A stretch of 64,000 nucleotides of DNA from AV69 sp963742315 (GTDB lineage Bacteria; Verrucomicrobiota; Verrucomicrobiia; Chthoniobacterales; UBA10450), in contig CAVULE010000017.1 in NCBI GenBank assembly GCA_963742315.1, forward strand, positions 98,592 to 162,591. The letters are read 5' to 3'. The position numbers and the translations under genes were made by a program. The notes beneath the pieces were generated by a model. That model worked only from the letters and a program-made list of their open reading frames with translations, searched no databases and was not told where the DNA came from. Shown here piece after piece: positions 50,807-60,149 of the stretch. Numbering within the stretch: the stretch's first letter is position 1; each line of letters begins with the position of its first letter.

Positions 50807-51728
50807 TTACTTCACATTTGGGATCTTTACGATACTGCCCTTTGCCTGGGGATCCTTTGGATCCTTCACTACAGTCACGTACAATTCTTTCTCCCCCTCG
50901 CTGAAAGCGACGTTTGTTGTGCCATCACCCGCGGTGATCTCAAATACGTGGAGAAGCTTGCCCTCAGGAGATAGCTTCAAAATCTTACCGCCGAACCATT
51001 GGGCAACGTAAATGTCGCCCTTGCTGTCGACCTTCATGCTATCAGGTCCAAGCCACCAGGATTCGACCTTGTTTTTTGTGAGAAGGTTTAGCAGGGCAAA
51101 ATTCGATCTGTCGCTTAGCGAGCCATCGGCATTGATCTTGAATTTCAACATGCAGTTTCCGACGGTTTCGCTGACGTAGAGCGTCTTTTGATCTGGAGAG
51201 ACGCCTATTCCGTTGGCGTAATTGAGGTCGTCCGCTACCTCGACCCATTGCTCGGCGCCAGGCGCAAGATAGAGAATTTTTCCCGCGACGGAGGTTGGCA
51301 GGTCCTTGTACGGGCCAAAGACCGTGGCATAAGCACCACCATTGCCGGTCACCACAATATCATTTATGCCGCCATCGAATGGCTTGCCGTTTTTGTCGGC
51401 CTCCCAACGGCGCAATTGCTTGCCGGTCAGGTCGAGCTTCAAGGATGGCGCCATGCTCCTCGGTGCACGCGAGCAGGAATGTCTTCTGTTTTGTGAGCGC
51501 CAACCCGTTATGGCCGCAACCCGGGGTATGATTTAATACCGTGGTTGTTTTGCCGTCCCATTTGCACAGCGTGTTGGAGACCCAGCCAACGTAGTAAAGG
51601 TTGCCGTCAATGTACAACGGACCCTCGGGTCCAAGGATATCGCTGACGATGACTTTTTCGTCGGCACACGCTGCCTTAGCAAACAACATTGCCCCAACGG
51701 CGAAGCAGACAATTTTACGTGCTCTCAT
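50807..51728 (-). pseudogene. SMP-30/gluconolactonase-like exported protein, frameshifted
   Basis: The first frame (ATG 51728) gives a signal peptide (RKIVCFAVGAMLFAKAACA) and VSDILGPEGPLYIDGNLYYV, CGHNGLALTKQKTFLLACTE. A +1 insertion in TCC at about 51442-51444 shifts the frame; the second frame continues KLDLTGKQLRRWEADKNGKP, LNYANGIGVSPDQKTLYVSE, GPDSMKVDSKGDIYVAQWFG. The combined product of about 306 residues is a six-bladed propeller of the SGL (PF08450) family. One-base repair restores it, so recent loss or sequencing error. Confidence 0.82.
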
Positions 51729-51767
51729 TTTGATTCTTTTCCGATTAGCAGCGGCTGGACGCAACAT

Positions 51768-52288
51768 CTATTCGGGACGCTGGCCGATGGGGAACGCGCC
51801 CATCGGCTTTGCATCGGGATGCGGCGTTCTTTTCATCAGATCGTCCTCCACGTAGTGCCGGAATTCTTCACCAAACATATAGCCCCGATCTTTCCAGAAG
51901 GCTTTGCCCCCCCGGCGCGCACACAAGGTTCATGATGACAAGCTCCCACCCCATCCACAGTGGCGGGGCGAGCGACTCTCTCGCGCCATTTGAGAAACGC
52001 ATTCTGTGAGTAGGAGACAAACGCCATGTAGGTAGCGATGAACCGCGCTCTCTGCATTTCCGAGAGTGATGAATAATCTCGCAACCCGTTAACCACAATC
52101 TGGGAGAGGTCGGGCTCGGCAGCCACCAAGCGGTACCAACTGGCAAAGTGTTCGTGTACGGTTTGGGCGGCGGCGGAGCGAATGGCGTTGGTGTTTTGCC
52201 GGATCTGCAATGCGACGTAGATCAACGAAACGACCACGGCAACCGCACCGATGATCTGTCCGGGATTGGCCAGGTCGTTGAGATTCAT
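51768..52288 (-). pseudogene. Membrane-anchored hypothetical protein, two frameshifts
   Basis: Starts MNLNDLANPGQIIGAVAVVV with one N-terminal helix (10-27), then a helical domain (HEHFASWYRLVAAEPDLSQI, SEMQRARFIATYMAFVSYSQ). Extra bases in a C-run near 51963 and a C-run of seven at 51907-51913 break the frame; with both removed, the reading is WMGWELVIMNLVCAPGGKAF then HPDAKPMGAFPIGQRPE, stopping at 51768. A protein of similar layout is intact at 59496-60017. Function unknown. Confidence 0.7.
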
Positions 52289-52308
52289 GTGTCAGAACCG
52301 TTAGCAGT

Positions 52309-52385
52309 TGTAGGGCAAGCGCTCCGCTTGCCAAACCAAAAAGCGGCAAGTCCAAGCCGGACTGGCATTATGCGGTTGTCCTACA
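52309..52385. repeat. TGTAGGGCAAGCG palindromic element
   Basis: Outer ends TGTAGG and CCTACA, with the perfect hairpin GGCAAGCG-CTC-CGCTTGCC and the block AAGCCGGACTGGCATT near the centre. It lies between a broken gene and a SnoaL-like fragment. This 304-bp gap before the KaiC-like gene holds nothing else. Confidence 0.6.
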
Positions 52386-52390
52386 GTTCA

Positions 52391-52446
52391 TCACTTGCCT
52401 TTGAGCGGACGTTCGTATTCCGCGCTGTCGTAGTTGTCTTCGATTT
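52391..52446 (-). pseudogene. SnoaL-like 3' fragment
   Basis: Minus strand encodes IEDNYDSAEYERPLKGK then stop, matching the C-terminal FDSAEYERQLKHGVDD of the intact gene at 58002. Only about 18 codons remain, upstream of the KaiC-like gene. Confidence 0.5.
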
Positions 52447-52592
52447 GCGATGGCATCGGTTGTCGATCCTAACTAAACTGCTGGTTTCGGTGGCGATCAG
52501 GTGAGACCATTGGGCAGGTTCGCGGTAGGATTGCAGCGTACGGGAAGCTCATAGCGGGGTCTCACGGGCGATTGCTGTTTGGTGATACTACT

Positions 52593-54116
52593 ATGAGTGC
52601 AAAACCAGTGCGGAAAATTTCTGCCTCAGCCAAGCGACGGGATCTGCGATGCGCCAGCGGCGTTGAGGGGCTGGACGATATTCTCGCGGGAGGATTGCCG
52701 CGCGATTGTTTTTATTTGGTGCAAGGCGATCCCGGCTCAGGCAAGACCACGCTGGCCCTGCAATTTCTTCTCGAAGGAGTGCGCCGAGGCGAAAAGGTCT
52801 TCTATATCACGCTTTCGGAGACAAGAGAGGAATTGCTCAAAGTGGCGCGCTCCCACGGCTGGTCGATCGATAAAATTCCGCTCTTGGATTTGTCGGCGGT
52901 GGAAAATTTACTGCGGCCGGAGGCGCAGACGACGGTGTTTCATCCATCGGAAGTCGAGTTGACAAAAGTGAGTCAGCTCTTGCTGAATGAAGTGCGCAAG
53001 GTGCGGCCGAAGCGAGTGGCTTTTGATTCGCTTTCCGAATTCCGATTAATGGCTGAGACTCCTCTCCGCTATCGGCGCCAGCTTCTGACGCTCAAACAGC
53101 AGTTCGCGAAAATGAAGAGTACGGTTCTCTTGCTTGACGATCGGATGAGCAACCAAGCGGTGATGGATCCGCACGTGCTTAGCCTTACGCACGGTATCCT
53201 CGAGATGGAACAACTCTCGCCCGATTACGGTACATCGCGCCGCCGGTTGCGCATTTCGAAATTGCGGGCGGTGAAATTCCGCGAGGGCTATCATGACTAC
53301 ATCATCGCCACCGGTGGTCTGCGCGTCTTTCCGCGCATGATCGCGGCCGAACATCACACCAAGTTTCGGCACGCGCCCGTTTCCAGCGGAATCAAGCAAT
53401 TGGACAGTTTGTGCGGTGGAGGACTGGATCGAGGGACAACCACGCTCATCCTCGGACCGGCGGGCACTGGCAAATCTACGCTGGTTTTGCAGTACGCTGC
53501 GCAAATGGCGAAAAAGGGTGAACGCTCGACAATATTCGCGTTCGACGAAACGCGCAGCGTGATGTTGAGCCGGGCCAAAGCGCTGGGATTCAACTTAGAA
53601 AAAGCGATCGCACGGGGCACGATTACGGTGCAGCAGGTTGATCCTGCTGAACTTTCTCCCGGTGAATTTGCCGTTCGTATCTTGCGCGGCGTAGAGGCGG
53701 GCTGCAAACTGGTCGCGATTGACAGTCTCAATGGTTATCTCAATGCCATGCCTGGCGAGAAGTATCTCAATAACCAACTGCACGAACTTAGTTCCTATCT
53801 TAATCAGCAGGGCGTCATCACTCTGCTTGTTCTGGCCCAGCACGGATTGAGCGCCGCCGCCGAAGCGCCGGTTGACCTAAGTTATCTTTCGGACACGGTT
53901 GTAAGCTTGCGTTACTTTGAAGCGCATGGGGAAGTGAAACAGGCGATCGCGATGTTTAAGAAGCGCAGTGGACATCACGAAAGAACCATCCGCGAATTCA
54001 AGTTAACGCCGGGAAAAGGCATTGCCGTCGGCGAGCCGCTGAGAGAGTTTCAAGGTGTGCTGACCGGTGTGCCTGTCTTCCGTGGCAGGGAAAAGCAAAT
54101 CATGAAGTCCCGCTGA
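52593..54116 (+). CDS. KaiC-like double-domain RecA ATPase
   Basis: 507 residues from ATG 52593 (MSAKPVRKISASAKRRDL). Two KaiC domains: the first with ASGVEGLDDILAGGLPRDCF and Walker A GDPGSGKT (45-52), the second with SGIKQLDSLCGGGLDRGTTT and Walker A GPAGTGKS (288-295). Walker B segments are VAFDSLSEF and LVAIDSLNGY. The catalytic Glu pair of cyanobacterial KaiC is partly kept (LSET; FDET). Not clock-type by context: no kaiA or kaiB. A histidine kinase follows 65 bp later, a pairing typical of KaiC-like signalling modules. Confidence 0.92.
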   Translation: MSAKPVRKISASAKRRDLRCASGVEGLDDILAGGLPRDCFYLVQGDPGSGKTTLALQFLLEGVRRGEKVFYITLSETREELLKVARSHGWSIDKIPLLDLSAVENLLRPEAQTTVFHPSEVELTKVSQLLLNEVRKVRPKRVAFDSLSEFRLMAETPLRYRRQLLTLKQQFAKMKSTVLLLDDRMSNQAVMDPHVLSLTHGILEMEQLSPDYGTSRRRLRISKLRAVKFREGYHDYIIATGGLRVFPRMIAAEHHTKFRHAPVSSGIKQLDSLCGGGLDRGTTTLILGPAGTGKSTLVLQYAAQMAKKGERSTIFAFDETRSVMLSRAKALGFNLEKAIARGTITVQQVDPAELSPGEFAVRILRGVEAGCKLVAIDSLNGYLNAMPGEKYLNNQLHELSSYLNQQGVITLLVLAQHGLSAAAEAPVDLSYLSDTVVSLRYFEAHGEVKQAIAMFKKRSGHHERTIREFKLTPGKGIAVGEPLREFQGVLTGVPVFRGREKQIMKSR

Positions 54117-54181
54117 CGCGTCCTGATGCAATCGGCTGCGCCTTTGCTTCTCACGCGCTAACGAACGATGCCCGTCGGTGA

Positions 54182-55366
54182 ATGATCCGCTCCCGGCAAA
54201 TTTACACCATGTCGCAACTGCACCGAGACGAGCGCGTGATTATCGTCGCGCCCGTCGGCCAGGATGCCGAGGCCATGGCGGCGGCGCTTAAGAGCGAAGG
54301 TTTTGAAACACAAATTTACCAGCGGCTGGATAAGTGTTCCCGACAAATGGCGGATATCGCGGGCGCAGTTCTGCTTACTGAGGAAGCACTGGAGTCAGCG
54401 CAATCTTCGCGCTTCTTGGACGTCCTTAGAAAACAAGCGCCCTGGTCTGAATTGCCGCTTATCATTCTCACCAGCGGCGGCGAATCGCGCCGTGCAGAAT
54501 TATTGGACTTGGCGGCCGCCGCCGCGGGGACCGTGACTTTGCTGGAGCGGCCCATTAGCTCCCGGACGCTGATGCGTTCGGTGCAGGTGGCATTACGTTC
54601 TCGCCGGCGGCAATACCAAGTGCGGGATCTCGTCAGGCAACTGGCGAGTCTGAACCAATCTCTCGAGCAGCGAGTGGCCCAGCGCACGACCGAAGCGGTC
54701 GAACGCGCCCAAAAACTCCGTCTGCTCTCTGCCGAATTATCGCTGGCCGAGGAGCGGGAGCGGCGGCGCATCGCGCAGGTGTTACATGATGATCTTCAGC
54801 AAATGTTAATGGCAGCGCAGCTGCACCTTCGCAGCCTGGACAAGACTGAAAACACGGTCAAGCGCAGTGGAATCACAAGAAACATTCAGGACATGCTGGA
54901 GCGCTCGTTCAATTTAACTCGGTCGCTCAGCGCCGAACTTTCTCCCCCCGTCTTGCACGACCACGGTCTCGCCGCAGCATTGGAATGGCTTGCCGCTCAA
55001 GCACGAAAACACCACGGAGCTAAGGTTTCCGTCGATGCCGATTCTTCGGCGAATCCGAAGGCCATCGACGTCCGCGTTTTCCTTTTCCAGGCGGTGCGGG
55101 AACTTTTGCTTAATGCAGGCAAGCACGCTCCCGGCAGTCCCGTGCACATTACGATGAAGGGAACCGGATCGGGCAAACTCCGGGTTATCGTCTCCGATCG
55201 CGGCCCGGGGTTTGATCCGGCCAGGTTAGATCGACAAGGAATTCAACTCGGCGGGCTTGGCCTCTTCAGCATTCGAGAACGCATGGCCAGTTTCGGAGGT
55301 AAGTTGCAGATCGACAGCGCACCTGGCCATGGCACCCGGATAACGCTGGTCGCTCCTCGCGGGTGA
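54182..55366 (+). CDS. Histidine kinase with receiver-like N-terminal domain
   Basis: 394 residues. About 17-135 look like a degenerate receiver domain (RVIIVAPVGQDAEAMAAALK, LPLIILTSGG) without a convincing phospho-acceptor Asp. A linker coiled coil (about 150-195) leads to a HisKA_3 dimerisation helix, RRRIAQVLHDDLQQMLMAAQ, with phospho-His202, and a HATPase domain (VRELLLNAGKHAPGS, SDRGPGFDPARL, GLGLFSIRERMASFGGKL). No membrane helix: cytoplasmic. Probably partners the upstream KaiC-like ATPase. ATG 54209 is an alternative start. Confidence 0.9.
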   Translation: MIRSRQIYTMSQLHRDERVIIVAPVGQDAEAMAAALKSEGFETQIYQRLDKCSRQMADIAGAVLLTEEALESAQSSRFLDVLRKQAPWSELPLIILTSGGESRRAELLDLAAAAAGTVTLLERPISSRTLMRSVQVALRSRRRQYQVRDLVRQLASLNQSLEQRVAQRTTEAVERAQKLRLLSAELSLAEERERRRIAQVLHDDLQQMLMAAQLHLRSLDKTENTVKRSGITRNIQDMLERSFNLTRSLSAELSPPVLHDHGLAAALEWLAAQARKHHGAKVSVDADSSANPKAIDVRVFLFQAVRELLLNAGKHAPGSPVHITMKGTGSGKLRVIVSDRGPGFDPARLDRQGIQLGGLGLFSIRERMASFGGKLQIDSAPGHGTRITLVAPRG

Positions 55367-55402
55367 CCATGTAATGCTAGCCCGAGGCGAGTGGGCGTCG
55401 CG

Positions 55403-55470
55403 CTATCCATCAACTCCGAGCTTGAGCTGATGTTGGTACTCAGCGCTGTCGAAATGACCTTTCGATTGCC
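55403..55470 (-). pseudogene. SnoaL-like 3' fragment
   Basis: Minus strand reads GHFDSAEYQHQLKLGVDG then stop, close to the end of the intact SnoaL-like protein at 58002. Upstream codons are frameshifted. It lies just after the kinase gene. Confidence 0.6.
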
Positions 55471-55508
55471 GCCATCAGGCCGTCGCGAATCCCCGTGTAG
55501 TCATGCTG

Positions 55509-57944
55509 TTATTCCGCCCGAAGTGCGATGACGGGATCGACTTTGGTGGCACGGCGCGCAGGAATGAGGCAGGCAACGAGTGACACCGTCGTCATGACAA
55601 GTGCGGTGCCGAGAAGAGTGGGGACGTTCAGGGTTGGCACGTCGAAGAGAACGCTCTGCATTGCTCTTCCAGCCCACCAGCCGCCCATCAAACCGAGGAT
55701 CGTTCCGGCAGCGAGAAGGCGCAGTCCTAACGAGAGGAATTGCGTCCCGATGTGGCTTCTTTGCGCGCCGAGCGCCATGCGAATGCCGATCTCGCGCGTG
55801 CGTTGCGCCACCGCATAACTGAGAACGCCGTAAGTTCCGATCGCCGCCAGGAGTAGCGCGACGCTGGCGAAAATTCCGGCGAGCAACGCCGGCGAGCGAC
55901 GCGCGATGAGGCTCTCCGCGATGCGCGTATCCATGGAGCGGAGGTTATCGGTTGCAAGGTCAGGATTGGCCGCGCGCACGAGTTTTCGCAGCGTCTCAGC
56001 AAACGCTTCCGGGCGCTGGCTCGTTCGCGTGACGACGAAGATGTTGATGCCGTCGGAATCCATGAACGGCAGGTAGACCGCACCCTGCCCCTGCGGTTCC
56101 GTGAGCTCCGCTTGTTTTACCGCGCCGACGACACCCACAATGGTGAACAGTTTTGCGTCATCCGAGTCGCTGCCTTGAAATACGCGTTGACCAAGCGCGC
56201 CGCCATTAGGCCAGTAGCGCCGGGCGAAATCTTCGTCTACCACGCAGACCTGGTCCGCGCGATGAGAGTCGGCCGAAGTTAAAAACCGGCCTTCGCGCAG
56301 AGAAATGCCGAGCGCGGTGAAGTAATCGCCCGTGACCTGATAGAGATAATGACCGTGCAATGATTCACCCACCGGCGGTACATAACCTTTCGGTGTAACC
56401 GCGCTCTTCCCGCTCTCTCCGCTCAGGGGCACGTTTGTGATCGCTCCTGCTGCCGCGACTCCGGGTTGCTGACTGATTGCTTCCAGTACGCGATCGAGGA
56501 AAGGGCGGACGTTGTAACTAAACGGCACCGTGATTTCCCCGGTGAGGACATGATCGGCCCGGAAACCGGGAGAAACCGCCATCACCTTTTTCAGGCTCAA
56601 CCCGAGGAGCGCGGCGCCAGCCAGCAGAACGAAGGCCAGAGCAATTTGCGCGACGATGAATCCGTGGCGAAGCCGTTGCGCGGCGCGACTAATCGTGCCG
56701 GTGCGTGATTCGGATTGGAGCGCATGCGCCAGATGAGTGCTCAGGTTGAACCAGGCGACAGGCGCCGCGATGACGATTCCGAGAACCACAGAGCCAACAA
56801 GACCGATTGACGCCAGCCAGCCATTGAACGCGATATGCGCGCCGAGCGGCAAGCGATCGGCCCCGAGAACTTCGAGCAACCGAATTCCCCACGCGGCCAC
56901 CGCCAGCCCGAGCAATCCACCGACGAAAGTCAGGAGAACGGTTTCGATCATTACCTGTCTCACGACATGCGCGCGATTCGCGCCCATCGATCGGCGGATC
57001 GCCATTTCTTTCGCGCGGCCGCTCGCGCGGATCAGAAGGAGGTTAACCAGATTAACCGCTCCGATGAGCAAAAGAAAAAATACGCCAGCCTGCATCAGCA
57101 AAAGGGTTGGACGAATCGAGCGAACGTGCTCCGCATGCAATGGCCTAACGAGTGATCGGAAGCCCGCTTCGGTCATCATCTTCGCTTCCGGATTGTCTTC
57201 TTCGACGGCGGCGTTGTGCGCGTCGATTTGTGATTGCGCTTCGGCGATTGTCGCGCCCGGTTTCAAGCGCGCGATCATATGCGTGCCGCCGCCACCCGAA
57301 TGGCGTTGCTGCGGCGTGCGTTCCTCCAACCTGGATCTTATCGGCAGAAAGAGACGCGCTTCCGAGGAAAGGAATCGAAAATCAGGAGGCAAAACGCCGA
57401 CGATCTTTCTCGGCATGGTGTTCACGCGGATGTCCCGGCCGAGGACGTTTGGGTCTGAATTAAGACGTTGCCGCCAGTAAGCGTCGGTCACGATGGCCAC
57501 TCCGGCGCCTTTGCCTTTCGCGATTTCAGCTTCGTCTTCGGTGAAGGTACGACCCATCGCAAGATTGACGCCGAGTGTCGCGAAAAAATCCGGCGAGACG
57601 CGCATGATTTCTGTCTGCTCGACCGCACCGGTTTCGCCGACGACTTCGCTGAAGTCACGAAAGATGGAAAGACTCGAGAAGGCCGGGATGTTGCCGCGGC
57701 GTTCGTAGTAATTGGTTATCGACGAGCCATCATTCTCGACACCGGCTTTCGGATAGGTGTTGAAGATCGTGACCAGCCGATCGGATTGCGGAAATGGAAG
57801 CGGCCGGAGGAGGATAGAATTGATCACCGCGAAAATCGCGAGGTTCGCGCCCAGACAAATCGCCACCGTGGCGAGCGCGGTGATCGTGAACGTCGGTGCT
57901 TTGTAGAGTTGGCGAAAGGCGAAGCGAAGATTGTTCATGAACAA
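55509..57944 (-). CDS. ADOP-family ABC permease
   Basis: 811 residues: MFMNNLRFAFRQLYKAPTF, helix ATVAICLGANLAIFAVINSI, two periplasmic MacB domains and two FtsX blocks (AKEMAIRRSMGANRAH; REIGIRMALGAQRS), ending KVDPVIALRAE. Sixth permease of this type in the window; unlike the left cluster it has no ATPase beside it. ATG 57944 or the one two codons later may be used. Confidence 0.92.
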   Translation of the reverse strand: MFMNNLRFAFRQLYKAPTFTITALATVAICLGANLAIFAVINSILLRPLPFPQSDRLVTIFNTYPKAGVENDGSSITNYYERRGNIPAFSSLSIFRDFSEVVGETGAVEQTEIMRVSPDFFATLGVNLAMGRTFTEDEAEIAKGKGAGVAIVTDAYWRQRLNSDPNVLGRDIRVNTMPRKIVGVLPPDFRFLSSEARLFLPIRSRLEERTPQQRHSGGGGTHMIARLKPGATIAEAQSQIDAHNAAVEEDNPEAKMMTEAGFRSLVRPLHAEHVRSIRPTLLLMQAGVFFLLLIGAVNLVNLLLIRASGRAKEMAIRRSMGANRAHVVRQVMIETVLLTFVGGLLGLAVAAWGIRLLEVLGADRLPLGAHIAFNGWLASIGLVGSVVLGIVIAAPVAWFNLSTHLAHALQSESRTGTISRAAQRLRHGFIVAQIALAFVLLAGAALLGLSLKKVMAVSPGFRADHVLTGEITVPFSYNVRPFLDRVLEAISQQPGVAAAGAITNVPLSGESGKSAVTPKGYVPPVGESLHGHYLYQVTGDYFTALGISLREGRFLTSADSHRADQVCVVDEDFARRYWPNGGALGQRVFQGSDSDDAKLFTIVGVVGAVKQAELTEPQGQGAVYLPFMDSDGINIFVVTRTSQRPEAFAETLRKLVRAANPDLATDNLRSMDTRIAESLIARRSPALLAGIFASVALLLAAIGTYGVLSYAVAQRTREIGIRMALGAQRSHIGTQFLSLGLRLLAAGTILGLMGGWWAGRAMQSVLFDVPTLNVPTLLGTALVMTTVSLVACLIPARRATKVDPVIALRAE

Positions 57945-58001
57945 ACCTATTCTGCGCGCAAAGCGGCGACGCGTTCAAATGCCGACATCGCGGTTTATTC
58001 G

Positions 58002-58412
58002 CTAGTCATCGACGCCGTGCTTGAGCTGACGTTCGTACTCGGCACTGTCGAAATGGCCTTTCGATTCTGTGATGAGTCCGTCGTTGTCGATCTTCCAAAG
58101 TTCGTAACCGCTAATTCGAATGCGCTTTCCCGTTCCACCCGGTCCAGTATTCGTTCCAGCTAATGTCCAGTGGAACGCGGTTGCATTTGATTGATACTCC
58201 AGCTTGTCGCACGTCACGATCATGTCGGGAAAATCGCGCATGAATCCTCGCGCGATCCCGGCAATTGCCGCTCGTCCGACCGCAGGCGGTCCGTCGTTTA
58301 CGCTCAGCGAACCATTCTCGGCGAAAAACGCCGCCACGCTCTCAGGATTTTGGCCGCACCACGCCTCGGCATAACGCGTCGCAAACTTCGTTAACCTCGC
58401 AAGATCGTTCAT
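58002..58412 (-). CDS. SnoaL/NTF2-like protein
   Basis: 136 residues of the SnoaL-like alpha+beta barrel: RYAEAWCGQNPESVAAFFAE at the start, GRAAIAGIARGFMRDFPDM, FHWTLAGTNTGPGGTGKRIR, and WKIDNDGLITESKGHFDSAE near the end. Members are small-molecule isomerases, hydrolases or binding proteins; no function can be assigned. ATG 58412. Two 3' fragments of related genes lie at 52391 and 55403. Confidence 0.83.
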   Translation of the reverse strand: MNDLARLTKFATRYAEAWCGQNPESVAAFFAENGSLSVNDGPPAVGRAAIAGIARGFMRDFPDMIVTCDKLEYQSNATAFHWTLAGTNTGPGGTGKRIRISGYELWKIDNDGLITESKGHFDSAEYERQLKHGVDD

Positions 58413-58522
58413 AGCGTTTTCTATTCAATTTGCGGCCGACACCCGCCGACGCGACCAGCTATGGCATCGCAGGCGGCCGCTCTACAAATCTGGTGCAGAA
58501 GCGACCTGAACGAGGAGGCAAT

Positions 58523-59419
58523 CTAGTCAATCTGGATGGATCCTTCGCTTACCATGACGCACGAGCCCCCGACCCACGTTGCTCGGACGGTGCCGTCTGC
58601 CTTTTCGGCGCGAGCTATGAGAGTACTTGGGCGGCCCATCTCTACTCCCTGGGCGATGCGCCAGCTAAAACTACCGCTCGGCTCTTCCCTGTAGTGAGCT
58701 AGCAGCCCGGCGAGTGCACAACTGGCGCTGCCAGTAGCCGGGTCTTCAGGAATACCACTCAATGGGGCGAACATGCGAGCACGAATATCAAAGCCGTCGC
58801 TCACCCGGGTATACAAATGCAGTTGGGGGTCTACTCCCAGATCGCGAAGCGCATCGAACCCGCTCATATTGATGCGGGCGTGTTCGAGTGCAGCCCGATC
58901 TCGCAGTTCCGTAAACACGAAAGGAAGACCGACCGAACAGATTTGCGGATGATGCGTGTCCGTCACAATGTCCTCGCAGTCGAGCGAGACGGCGGACGCG
59001 ACCAACTCGGCCGGCACGGTTTTCCCGAGAGAGAGCGGCTGCGGCGCTGCTAATTCGCAGGACACAATTTTTCCCTCTTCTGCGCGGATCGCGACGGAAA
59101 CTAACCCTGCTTCTTCTTCAAAAGTAACAGTGAGCGAAGAGTTGATCTCACCGAATTCACCGGCAGCGGCAAGAACGAATGCGGTTCCGACGTTCGGATG
59201 TCCCGCAAACGGTATCTCTGCCGCGGGAGTGAAGATTCGAACGTGACGCGTGTGGGCTTTTGCCGGAAATACGAAAGTGCTTTCGGAGAAATTGAACTCG
59301 CGTGCGATCTGCTGCATCTGATGATCAGAAAGGCCCTCCGCCTTGGGCAGCACGGCCAACGGATTCCCGCCGAAGCGCCTGTCGGTAAACACGTCACAGA
59401 TGTAATATCGATATTTCAT
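58523..59419 (-). CDS. PhzF-family isomerase/epimerase
   Basis: 298 residues, full length for PhzF. N-terminal VFTDRRFGGNPLAVLP, the catalytic Glu46 in FNFSESTFVF, IPFAGHPNVGTAFVL and the symmetric GIPEDPATGSASCALAGLL in the second half. PhzF isomerises a phenazine precursor, but most family members are in other, unknown pathways; no phenazine genes are here. ATG 59419 gives MKYRYYICDVFTDRRFG. Confidence 0.92.
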   Translation of the reverse strand: MKYRYYICDVFTDRRFGGNPLAVLPKAEGLSDHQMQQIAREFNFSESTFVFPAKAHTRHVRIFTPAAEIPFAGHPNVGTAFVLAAAGEFGEINSSLTVTFEEEAGLVSVAIRAEEGKIVSCELAAPQPLSLGKTVPAELVASAVSLDCEDIVTDTHHPQICSVGLPFVFTELRDRAALEHARINMSGFDALRDLGVDPQLHLYTRVSDGFDIRARMFAPLSGIPEDPATGSASCALAGLLAHYREEPSGSFSWRIAQGVEMGRPSTLIARAEKADGTVRATWVGGSCVMVSEGSIQID

Positions 59420-59495
59420 GAGAGCGGGAAGCTACCTCCGAAACCGCCTTGCGGCTCGACGGAGTCTCGCCCTACAATGTATCTCGGGAGATTAT

Positions 59496-60017
59496 TCATG
59501 CGTGTCCCGGCGCGGCTATCTCGCGTAGGTTGTAAGTTGAGTAAGCCTTGGGCTGAGTCCCTTTCGCGATAATTGCGTCGACGACACGGCCAAACTCCTC
59601 CGTGTGCCAGTGTTTGCGTGTCTTCCACCAGTCTTGCACACCGCGATAGGTAATGAAATCGCTCATCGTCCGCTCAATCTTGTCCCAAGACGACCCCATG
59701 AGCGTGCCGTCCGCATGAGAAAAATACATTCCTTCGAAGACGTTTATCAGGCGGTTAAAAAAGGCGCTGAATCTGAGCTTCGAGACCGCATCGAGTTCCG
59801 CGAATGATTCCAACCCGCGTAGAAATACTGCGCCGAACTCGGGGTCTTCGTGCAGCGCGCATGTCAGATCGCCCCACTGCACCGTGAGAGCGTGGACAGC
59901 CGACTGCCGGCGTTCCCTGGTCTGCTCTCTAATTTGAAACGCGAGGTAAATGAGGGAAGGGATTCCGACAAACACCGCCGCCAATTGCCCAAGCGCTGCG
60001 AGCATTTCCCAGTTCAT
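59496..60017 (-). CDS. Small membrane-anchored hypothetical protein
   Basis: 173 residues. One N-terminal helix (6-28: LAALGQLAAVFVGIPSLIYL) followed by REQTRERRQSAVHALTVQWG and a helical cytoplasmic domain (EDPEFGAVFLRGLESFAELD, FFNRLINVFEGMYFSHADG, WDKIERTMSDFITYRGVQDW). Layout matches the broken gene at 51768-52288 (helix ending SLIYVALQIRQNT versus SLIYLAFQIREQT). Family known only as hypothetical to me. Intact. Confidence 0.7.
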   Translation of the reverse strand: MNWEMLAALGQLAAVFVGIPSLIYLAFQIREQTRERRQSAVHALTVQWGDLTCALHEDPEFGAVFLRGLESFAELDAVSKLRFSAFFNRLINVFEGMYFSHADGTLMGSSWDKIERTMSDFITYRGVQDWWKTRKHWHTEEFGRVVDAIIAKGTQPKAYSTYNLREIAAPGHA

Positions 60018-60149
60018 CCGATTAACGATTCAGCGAGTGAGTGATTTAGCAATTTGTAACGCTGACCGTGTCGGCCGCAAAATTAGGGAAGGCGGCTGAT
60101 AACGCCAGTCCGGTCCGCCGGTCGGACGGACTCGTCCCGCGGCGAGCTC

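Noticed and set aside
52593..54116. Circadian clock KaiC
   Set aside because: No kaiA or kaiB nearby and partly altered catalytic residues; KaiC-like signalling ATPase is the safer call.
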